Below, one piece after another: positions 1-5,049 of a stretch of DNA of 7,126 nucleotides. Every line of letters begins with the position of its first letter. Within the stretch, counting starts at the first letter, position 1. The position numbers and the translations under genes are program-made. The notes under the pieces were generated by a model. The model did no database searches and was not told the DNA's origin. It saw nothing but the letters and a program-made list of their open reading frames with translations. The stretch comes from Bacteroidota bacterium (GTDB lineage Bacteria; Bacteroidota; Bacteroidia; NS11-12g; UBA955): assembly GCA_030836345.1 (NCBI GenBank), contig JAURQA010000095.1, positions 1 through 7,126 of the forward strand. The letters run 5' to 3'.

Positions 1-2
1 CG

Positions 3-536
3 TTGCCCATTAGCTATTACAAACACGAAAAAAATAAGGGAAAGGGAGCCGCATTGCATACAGGGATAGATAAGGCCAATGGCGATTTAATTGTAATACA
101 AGATGCAGATTTAGAGTATGATCCAGAAGAGTATAATGATCTGTTAAAGCCTTTTTTATCTGGGGATGCAGATGTGGTATATGGCAGTCGATTTATGGGA
201 GGTAAACCTCATCGAATTCTATTTTTCTGGCACAGTTTAGGGAATAAGTTCTTGACCGCATGCTCTAATGCATGCACCAATTTAAACCTGACTGATATGG
301 AGACCTGTTATAAAATGTTTGATGCGCGAATCTTAAAATCTCTGAGTTTGAAGGAAAACAGATTTGGCTTTGAACCCGAAGTAACAGCTAAGCTAAGCAG
401 AATACCAAAAATTAGGGTCTATGAAGTGGGTATTAGCTACTATGGTAGAACCTACGAAGAAGGAAAGAAGATTGGTTGGAGAGACGGGTTTCGTGCATTG
501 TATTGCATTATTAAATACGGCCTTTTGGGTCTTTAA
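3..536 (+). CDS. Family 2 glycosyltransferase, DPM1/dolichyl-phosphate sugar synthase-like (5' truncated)
   Basis: This is the C-terminal 177 residues of a GT-A fold glycosyltransferase. The frame is open to the window edge, so the true start lies upstream and the TTG at base 3 is just an internal codon. Visible family features are the GKGAAL segment (about visible residues 13-18), the metal- and nucleotide-sugar-binding DAD (34-36) inside [12 protein letters not shown], the VYGSRF strand (59-64), and the TDMETCYK acceptor-side segment (98-105). The ending, [10 protein letters not shown] followed by a short amphipathic tail, is typical of bacterial enzymes that move a sugar from a nucleotide donor to a polyprenyl phosphate, so the protein probably ends naturally here. 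No transmembrane segments follow the catalytic domain in the visible part. The family is clear; the sugar donor and the lipid acceptor cannot be determined. Confidence 0.9.
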   Translation: MPISYYKHEKNKGKGAALHTGIDKANGDLIVIQDADLEYDPEEYNDLLKPFLSGDADVVYGSRFMGGKPHRILFFWHSLGNKFLTACSNACTNLNLTDMETCYKMFDARILKSLSLKENRFGFEPEVTAKLSRIPKIRVYEVGISYYGRTYEEGKKIGWRDGFRALYCIIKYGLLGL

Positions 537-587
537 GTGAGCGGCGTAACGGAGTCTATTTTAGATTTCAATTCGCAATTTATTAAA

Positions 588-625
588 GAACAACGCGCTT
601 TTGTTCAGTAAGTTGGTTTTTTTTT
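588..625 (+). terminator. Possible weak terminator after the glycosyltransferase
   Basis: A 6-bp inverted repeat (GAACAA at 588-593, TTGTTC at 601-606, 7-base loop) is followed by a run of nine T at 617-625. The stem is short, and the T run starts ten bases after it rather than directly. This is a weak candidate for a factor-independent terminator ending glycosyltransferase transcription before the FecR-like genes. Confidence 0.3.
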
Positions 626-628
626 AAT

Positions 629-636
629 TATTTTTA
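629..636 (+). promoter_or_regulatory. Candidate -7 box before the small FecR-like ORF
   Basis: TATTTTTA matches seven of eight positions of the Bacteroidota -7 consensus TAnnTTTG and ends 27 bases before the GTG at 664. No clear TTTG -33 partner was picked out; the upstream bases are mostly a T run. It is the best visible candidate for transcription of the 664-1716 pair, but such near matches are common in A/T-rich DNA. Confidence 0.25.
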
Positions 637-663
637 GGGGTAAGAAGTAATCGCGGTGTATAA

Positions 664-858
664 GTGAGTAGAAAAAATGCGATGAAAGAGATTTTAGCAT
701 CAAATACCATTACTAAATATTTGGCTGGGATGGCGAACAAACAGGAGCAAGTTGCTTTTGAGGTATGGTTAAAGAAGAATCCTCAATATGCAGGAACCGT
801 TCATGTACTTAAACAACGAGTGGATGCGGCCAAGGTATCTAAACGCTTAATAGCGTAG
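664..858 (+). CDS. Small ORF resembling the N-terminal segment of a FecR anti-sigma factor
   Basis: This 64-residue ORF resembles the first helices of Bacteroidota FecR-type anti-sigma proteins. The pattern is an Ile-x-x-Tyr-Leu-x-Gly (ITKYLAG), then a Glu/Gln-rich helix (NKQEQVAFEVWL), then KKNP, where FecR proteins usually have a WLxxxPxN-like segment. That N-terminal region is known to contact ECF sigma factors. The rest (about residues 42-64) is basic and unlike the family. The frame has a stop just before the GTG at 664, so the start is either that GTG or the ATG at 682, which fits the resemblance equally well. The ORF ends at a TAG (856-858), and the next gene continues in the same frame 24 bases later with no other stop between. 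It may be a separate small sigma-binding protein or the cut-off front half of the FecR gene that follows. No signal peptide or membrane segment is visible. Confidence 0.55.
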   Translation: MSRKNAMKEILASNTITKYLAGMANKQEQVAFEVWLKKNPQYAGTVHVLKQRVDAAKVSKRLIA

Positions 859-870
859 TGCAAAAGAATT

Positions 871-875
871 AGGGA
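871..875 (+). promoter_or_regulatory. Shine-Dalgarno-like site before the FecR-like gene
   Basis: AGGGA lies seven bases before the ATG at 883, a good position for ribosome binding. Bacteroidota often initiate without such a site, so its presence gives modest support to independent translation from 883 rather than reading through the TAG at 856. Confidence 0.4.
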
Positions 876-882
876 AAGAGAA

Positions 883-1716
883 ATGGAAGAAAGCAAAAAC
901 AAAAGCATTCCTAAAGACCTGCAGGACGTTTGGGATCTGGCGGGCAATTACACCTACTCAACAGAACATGCTACTGAAGAGTCATGGGAGTTATTTGAGC
1001 TCAAAGCAAAAAATAAGGTTCGGAGAATGACTTGGATAAAGTATGCCGCCGCTGTCATTTTAGTGGTATCTGGTGTTTTTACATACAACACATTATCAAC
1101 CGATGATAAGAGTGGAGTTGAAACCTTTGCTACAAACTATGGTGAGTTTGAGGTGATTTCTTTGAAAGACGGAACCACCGTAAAAATTGCTCCAAATAGC
1201 ACCTTAGAAGTACTGAATAATTATGGCAATAAAACAAGGACCATTTATCTTAAAGGCCAAGCAAAATTTACTGTTGTGCGAAATGAAGAATGTCCGTTCA
1301 TTGTGCAGTCAGAAGATCTAACAACAACTGTTCTAGGCACGATTTTCGAAGTAAGAAACGATACAAGAAGAAATCAACAAGTCGTGGTATATAGCGGAAA
1401 AGTAAAAGTAACTTCAGCACAAGAAGAAGTTTTATTAATCAAAAACCAATCGGTTTCCTTCGCAAATCAGACCTTAACCAAAGAACCCGTATTTGATTTT
1501 AATAATTGGAATGGGGTTAATAAATCACTAAAATATAAAAATGCCACTCTTTCTCAAATTAAAGATGACCTTCAAGCAATAACTGGAAAAACTTTGGTTA
1601 TACCAGAAGGTAAGCTCGGCGAGAAATTTACAGGTAAATTTGAAAATAGCGGAGATGTTGCTTCTATATGTAAAGTGCTAAGTATGGCCTTTGATTTTAA
1701 GGTAACCGCAAAATAA
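883..1716 (+). CDS. FecR-family transmembrane anti-sigma protein
   Basis: This 277-residue protein has the FecR layout. A short cytoplasmic part (1-50) includes DVWDLAGNY and the conserved ...EESWELF helix. One membrane segment follows (about 51-70, WIKYAAAVILVVSGVFTY). The periplasmic FecR domain (about 85-180) carries LKDGTTVKIAPNSTL, LKGQAKFTV, CPFIV and VLGTIFEV. A DUF4974-like domain closes the protein (about 215-275, beginning SLKYKNATLSQI). FecR proteins hold an ECF sigma factor and pass on a signal from an outer-membrane TonB-dependent receptor. Neither a sigma factor nor a receptor gene lies beside it here, so its partner must be elsewhere or lost. It lacks the initial YLxG...WLxxNP helices of the family, which appear instead in the upstream 64-codon ORF in the same frame. 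FecR identity is secure; whether it is functional as a stand-alone protein is open. Confidence 0.9.
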   Translation: MEESKNKSIPKDLQDVWDLAGNYTYSTEHATEESWELFELKAKNKVRRMTWIKYAAAVILVVSGVFTYNTLSTDDKSGVETFATNYGEFEVISLKDGTTVKIAPNSTLEVLNNYGNKTRTIYLKGQAKFTVVRNEECPFIVQSEDLTTTVLGTIFEVRNDTRRNQQVVVYSGKVKVTSAQEEVLLIKNQSVSFANQTLTKEPVFDFNNWNGVNKSLKYKNATLSQIKDDLQAITGKTLVIPEGKLGEKFTGKFENSGDVASICKVLSMAFDFKVTAK

Positions 1717-1734
1717 TCATTTGTTTATTAAAGG

Positions 1735-1760
1735 AAGGGCACCAATGGGGCTCTTTTTTT
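1735..1760 (+). terminator. Factor-independent terminator after the FecR-like gene
   Basis: The arms at 1735-1743 (AAGGGCACC) and 1747-1755 (GGGGCTCTT) form a nine-position stem with one G-T wobble and one A/G mismatch around a 3-base AAT loop. A T run through 1760 follows directly. It sits 18 bases after the FecR stop, and its T run reaches the last codon of the convergent gene on the other strand. On the minus strand only a weak T-containing tail follows the hairpin, so it serves mainly the plus-strand transcript. Confidence 0.8.
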
Positions 1761-2010
1761 ATGCCTGAACATTGTCAAGCAACTCATATCCTTTAGCAGT
1801 AATAATAAAAAATGTATTTTCCAGGTCATCCTTGTGAAAAAGAATTCCTCCCCCCACATTTTTTAAATACCTATGATGAAATAGGTGATAGAGAATGTCT
1901 TTAACCACAAAAAGATCCAAATCTGTATCTTCAATAGCTGCTGTTATGGTTTCTGCGTGCAAAAAGCAAGATAGCACATCAACATCATCTTTGGTAGGTT
2001 CAAAAGGCAT
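1759..2010 (-). CDS. Small winged-helix-like protein of unknown function, coupled to ribBA
   Basis: This 83-residue protein has no recognised name. The pattern VVKDILYHLFHHRYLKNV (about residues 35-52), followed by a beta-hairpin-like GGGILFHKDDLENTFFI and then ITAKGYELLD near the end, looks like a small winged-helix domain of the PadR/MarR style. This is judged from pattern only. Its ATG follows the ribBA stop after a single base (2011), so it is almost certainly translated from the ribBA mRNA, probably by ribosomes finishing ribBA. No Shine-Dalgarno-like site stands out in the end of ribBA before it. There is no membrane segment or signal peptide. It could be a DNA-binding regulator or simply a small protein with that fold; a role in flavin metabolism is suggested only by position. 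Confidence 0.7.
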   Translation of the reverse strand: MPFEPTKDDVDVLSCFLHAETITAAIEDTDLDLFVVKDILYHLFHHRYLKNVGGGILFHKDDLENTFFIITAKGYELLDNVQA

Positions 2011-2011
2011 A

Positions 2012-3214
2012 TTACAGCGTATGTCCTAGTTTTTCTTTTTTGGTTTTGAGGTATCCCTTATTGTGTGGATTTGCATCCACCTTCAGTGGAATACTTTCAA
2101 TAACCTCCAGGCCGAAGCTGAGTAAACCTGTTCTCTTTTTTGGATTATTGCTCATGAGTTTCATTTTACTTACGCCAAGGTCACGCAATATTTGAGCTCC
2201 CACACCATAATCTCTATCATCCATGCCAAAACCCAATTTTAGGTTAGCTTCCACGGTATCAAGCCCATTTTCTTGAAGTTTGTAGGCTTTTAATTTATTC
2301 AATAAACCAATGCCGCGCCCTTCTTGGTTCATATAAACCACCACGCCTTTTCCATACGCTTCTATATGAGCCATGGCTGCCGTTAACTGCTCTCCGCAAT
2401 CGCATCGGCAAGAGCCAAAAATATCACCCGTCATGCAAGAGCTATGCACTCTTACCGGGATAGCCTCATCTGTTTCCCATGTTCCTTTAACTAACGCCAA
2501 ATGCTCCTCATTGGTATTGGTTTGGGTAAAAGCAATCAATTCAAAATCGCCGTATTTCGTAGGCATTTCTACGGATACTTGTCTTTTAATCAAGGATTCA
2601 TTCTCTAATCGATAGGCAATTAAATCTGCGATACTCACCAATTTTAAATCCCATTTTTTAGCCACCTTTATTAAATCAGGCAAACGTGCCATGGTTCCAT
2701 CTTCATTCAATATTTCAACGATGCATCCAGCCGGTTCAAATCCAGCTAAACGAGATAAATCAATAGCAGCTTCAGTATGACCAGCCCGCCTTAACACTCC
2801 TCCGCTTTTAGCTTTCAATGGAAAGATGTGACCCGGTTTCCCCAAGTCATCTGAGGTGGTATCTGGATGTATGAGTGCCTGAACCGTTTTAGATCGATCT
2901 TGCGCACTAATTCCAGTAGTACAACCCTGACCCAGCAAATCTACCGAAATGGTAAATGCTGTTTCATGCGTTGCCGTATTTTTACCCACCATTAAATCCA
3001 AGTCTAATTCAGAGCAGCGCTCCTCCGTTAGGGGTACACATATTAGTCCGCGACCCTCCGTGGCCATGAAATTAATAAGTTCAGGAGTCATATTATTAGC
3101 AGCAGTGAGAAAATCACCTTCATTCTCGCGATCCTCATCATCCACCACAATAACCACCTTGCCATTTTTAATGTCCTCAAGGGCCTCTGTAATTGTATTA
3201 AAGTTAAAATCCAT
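2012..3214 (-). CDS. ribBA: Bifunctional 3,4-dihydroxy-2-butanone-4-phosphate synthase / GTP cyclohydrolase II
   Basis: This protein supplies both precursors of riboflavin in the cytoplasm. The N-terminal domain (about 1-205) turns ribulose 5-phosphate into 3,4-dihydroxy-2-butanone 4-phosphate and formate. The C-terminal domain (about 208-400) opens GTP to the diaminopyrimidine precursor, releasing formate and pyrophosphate. Synthase motifs are the acidic [10 protein letters not shown] (25-34), TTGISAQDR (99-107) and [10 protein letters not shown] (143-152, with His146). Cyclohydrolase motifs are the zinc cysteines Cys260, Cys271 and Cys273 in SSCMTGD...[15 protein letters not shown] (298-304), AYKLQ with Tyr311, DDRDYG with Arg334, and SNNPKKR (355-361). 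Both active sites look intact and the length of 400 matches the family. The ATG at 3214 gives the usual short lead-in. It is the first gene of a two-gene unit with the small winged-helix-like protein. No FMN riboswitch was recognised in the 193 bases upstream. Confidence 0.98.
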   Translation of the reverse strand: MDFNFNTITEALEDIKNGKVVIVVDDEDRENEGDFLTAANNMTPELINFMATEGRGLICVPLTEERCSELDLDLMVGKNTATHETAFTISVDLLGQGCTTGISAQDRSKTVQALIHPDTTSDDLGKPGHIFPLKAKSGGVLRRAGHTEAAIDLSRLAGFEPAGCIVEILNEDGTMARLPDLIKVAKKWDLKLVSIADLIAYRLENESLIKRQVSVEMPTKYGDFELIAFTQTNTNEEHLALVKGTWETDEAIPVRVHSSCMTGDIFGSCRCDCGEQLTAAMAHIEAYGKGVVVYMNQEGRGIGLLNKLKAYKLQENGLDTVEANLKLGFGMDDRDYGVGAQILRDLGVSKMKLMSNNPKKRTGLLSFGLEVIESIPLKVDANPHNKGYLKTKKEKLGHTL

Positions 3215-3221
3215 GGTCTTA

Positions 3222-3229
3222 CAAAATTA
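3222..3229 (-). promoter_or_regulatory. Candidate ribBA -7 promoter box (TAATTTTG)
   Basis: Read on the minus strand, TAATTTTG is a full match to the Bacteroidota -7 consensus TAnnTTTG. Only seven bases separate it from the ribBA ATG, so transcription would start at or just before the start codon. A TTTG lies upstream, but only 14 bases intervene, shorter than the roughly 17-23 expected for a -33 element, so the full promoter is not certain. Confidence 0.45.
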
Positions 3230-3244
3230 ACACATAAATGGACC

Positions 3245-3259
3245 AAAAGGTTGCCTTTT
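3245..3259. repeat. Perfect inverted repeat upstream of ribBA
   Basis: AAAAGG, three bases, then CCTTTT form a perfect 6-bp inverted repeat. It is centred about 27 bases upstream of the candidate ribBA -7 box, where the -33 contact would fall. It could be an operator half-site pair or chance; nothing else in the window repeats it. Confidence 0.3.
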
Positions 3260-3314
3260 ACTTGGAATAAAAAAAGAGATGCCGTCTAATTTAAAAAACT
3301 ATAGGAATAACAGG

Positions 3315-3377
3315 TTTAAATATATTTAATTTTAAAATAGTATACAATATAGTGTTTTATTTTAATTTAAATATATT
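3315..3377. repeat. A/T-only direct repeats in the ribBA-hsdM intergenic region
   Basis: The 12-base word TTTAAATATATT occurs at 3315-3326 and again at 3366-3377, 51 bases apart. The first copy sits inside a perfect 14-base palindrome (3316-3329) and within a 25-base stretch without G or C (3315-3339). The second lies in a 24-base G/C-free stretch (3355-3378). The whole 193-base gap between the divergent genes holds no ORF of note. Such DNA is typically bent and melts easily, fitting a promoter or a silenced acquired gene. Confidence 0.5.
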
Positions 3378-3392
3378 ACTTTTACCAAATCC

Positions 3393-3402
3393 TAATATTT
3401 TG
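3393..3402 (+). promoter_or_regulatory. Candidate hsdM -7 box (TAATATTTTG)
   Basis: TAATATTTTG resembles TAnnTTTG with two extra bases and ends five bases before the hsdM ATG. A second near match, TACTTTTA at 3377-3384, has seven of eight consensus bases and would leave a more ordinary leader. Either could be the hsdM promoter; no clear -33 element was found. Confidence 0.3.
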
Positions 3403-3407
3403 TTACA

Positions 3408-4973
3408 ATGCAAGAAGAATACAAAAGAAAAATTGAACAGCAGCTATGCACGGTTGTGGAACTCGTCAGGGCTAAGGTGCCAACTATTGATCGTCATAAC
3501 TACATTTTAGGCCTTATTTTTTTTAAAACACTATCCGATCGGGTGGAATGGTATGCCAATAAATGGTTAGAAAAAAAAGACATTACTTATGCGAATATTA
3601 AAGAAAACAGTCCAAAAGGAGAAAAGTATTTAGAAGCCCTAAAAGAGGAAACCTTGGGTGCATTAGGTTATTTTTTGCCTCCTTCTGCCTTGTTCTCCAA
3701 GATAGCAACCAAAGGAAAGGCTACAGATAGCCAGGATACCTTTATTTTAGACGACCTGTGTGCCGCCTTCTACGGCATAGAGCAAAGTGCTTTAGGCACA
3801 GCAAGCGAGGAAGCGTTTAAGCACCTGTTTGAAGAGCTAAATTTTAGCTCCTCCAGGCTAGGGAATACTCCGCAGCAGCGCAACGCCATTATTTCTGCAG
3901 TAATGGCTCAACTTAATCACATTCATTTTCAGATTGATAGCAACGGATACCATGATATGGGGGATGTATTTGAGTATTTAATTGGGTTTATTGCCAAGGG
4001 TGAAAGGCAAGAATCCTCCGGGTTTTATACTCCAATAGAAGTGTCTAAAGTGCTCGCCAAGATTGTAACTACCGGCAAGGAGTCACTTTCAAATATATAT
4101 GATCCCACCTGTGGTTCTGGATCCTTACTGCTGCATGTAGCCAAAGAAGTCAGAGGAGTATTTGGTTTTTATGGGCAAGAAGTCAATCGGGTCAACTATA
4201 ACCTGACTCGAATGAATATGATCTTGCACAATGTGTATAGCGATAGGTTTGATATAAGGCAAGGAAATTCTCTGGAAGACCCCCAGCACATGCACCTTCG
4301 TTTTGAAGCCATTGTAGCCAATCCCTTATTTAAGGTCGAATGGAGTGGGAACCCCTTATTAATGTTGGATAAACGTTTTAGGCCTTGGGGTAGGTTAGCT
4401 CCTAAAAACAAGGCCGATTATGCAATTGTACAACATATGTTATACCACTTAGCCCAGAACGGAACGATGGCTGTGGTATTGCCCCATGGCGCGTTATTTA
4501 GAGGGGCAGATGAAGGCCATATTCGACAGTATCTCATCAAAGAATGCAACTATTTAGATGCCGTGATAGGCCTGCCTGCAAATATCTTGAACGGAAGCAG
4601 AGTGTCTAGTTGTATTATGGTATTTAAGAAAAACAGAGTGCATAAGGATAGTATTTTATTTATAGATGCTTCTCAAGATTACAAAAAAGAAAAAACCCGT
4701 AACAGATTAAAGGAAGCGCATATTACTAAAATTGTAGAAACCTACCGCAGCAGAGAATCGCAAAATTACTATAGCTATGTTGCGCCCATAAATCAGGTAG
4801 CAGAAAATAACTATAACTTAAATATATCTCGCTATATAAACGCCTTTGAGAAAGGGCTTGTTGTGGATTTAGATGATGTTAGTGCTAGACTAAAAGCTTT
4901 GGAAAAAGACTTAACAGAGATGGATAACACCATTGCTGACTTTTCCAAAGAACTAAAAATAAAAAAGTCATAG
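3408..4973 (+). CDS. hsdM: Type I restriction-modification DNA methyltransferase subunit, solitary, altered motif IV
   Basis: This is a full-length (521 residues) HsdM. Such proteins methylate adenine N6 using S-adenosylmethionine, as a complex with the HsdS specificity subunit. The N-terminal helical domain (about 1-170) includes NYILGLIFFKTLSD (31-44). The methyltransferase domain begins at SGFYTP (204-209) and carries motif I DPTCGSGSLL (232-241) for the methyl donor, then YGQEVN (255-260), NLTRMNM (265-271), and LAPKNKADYAIVQHM (330-344). It continues with VLPHGALFRG (357-366) and IGLPANI (387-393). The family ending NLNISRYI is at 470-477, with a C-terminal coiled coil from about 486. 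The catalytic motif IV, normally NPP[FY], reads NPLF (305-308): the second proline is leucine, while Asn305 and Phe308 remain. No hsdS or hsdR lies on either side; the flanking genes are ribBA and an E1 dehydrogenase. It may be a remnant, or work with an HsdS encoded elsewhere. Confidence 0.95.
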   Translation: MQEEYKRKIEQQLCTVVELVRAKVPTIDRHNYILGLIFFKTLSDRVEWYANKWLEKKDITYANIKENSPKGEKYLEALKEETLGALGYFLPPSALFSKIATKGKATDSQDTFILDDLCAAFYGIEQSALGTASEEAFKHLFEELNFSSSRLGNTPQQRNAIISAVMAQLNHIHFQIDSNGYHDMGDVFEYLIGFIAKGERQESSGFYTPIEVSKVLAKIVTTGKESLSNIYDPTCGSGSLLLHVAKEVRGVFGFYGQEVNRVNYNLTRMNMILHNVYSDRFDIRQGNSLEDPQHMHLRFEAIVANPLFKVEWSGNPLLMLDKRFRPWGRLAPKNKADYAIVQHMLYHLAQNGTMAVVLPHGALFRGADEGHIRQYLIKECNYLDAVIGLPANILNGSRVSSCIMVFKKNRVHKDSILFIDASQDYKKEKTRNRLKEAHITKIVETYRSRESQNYYSYVAPINQVAENNYNLNISRYINAFEKGLVVDLDDVSARLKALEKDLTEMDNTIADFSKELKIKKS

Positions 4974-4988
4974 ATGATAGCTATTTGC

Positions 4989-5011
4989 TAAGCCACCAAA
5001 ATGGGTGCTTA
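4989..5011 (+). terminator. Hairpin between the convergent hsdM and E1 genes
   Basis: TAAG and CACC (4989-4997, with one bulged C) pair with GGTG and CTTA (5004-5011) around a 6-base loop. The hairpin begins 15 bases after the hsdM stop. A T run (5026-5031) follows only 14 bases later, so it is not a textbook terminator. It may still stop or protect transcripts arriving from either side in this 76-base convergent gap. Confidence 0.4.
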
Positions 5012-5049
5012 CTTCTACATACAGCTTTTTTGCTCAAAAATGTAAATGC

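Noticed and set aside
2373..3230. Plus-strand open frames opposite ribBA (2373-2615 and 2949-3230)
   Set aside because: They lie antisense to a highly conserved enzyme, have low-complexity Ser-rich products and no family pattern; they are shadows of the ribBA codons.
3215..3407. FMN riboswitch in front of ribBA
   Set aside because: The conserved FMN-element blocks (AGGGG...CCC-type segments) are absent; the region is nearly all A/T with only short inverted repeats.
4196..4411. 71-codon minus-strand frame inside hsdM
   Set aside because: Antisense to the methyltransferase catalytic region, with no independent support.
5026..5040. T6-GCTC-A5 inverted repeat as a terminator of the E1 gene
   Set aside because: The stem is A/T only and too weak, with no G/C core; kept only as context for the stronger 4989-5011 hairpin.
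3215..5049. Complete restriction-modification or other defence island
   Set aside because: Only hsdM is present. The flanks are core metabolic genes, and no nuclease, specificity subunit, integrase or repeat-bounded element is visible.
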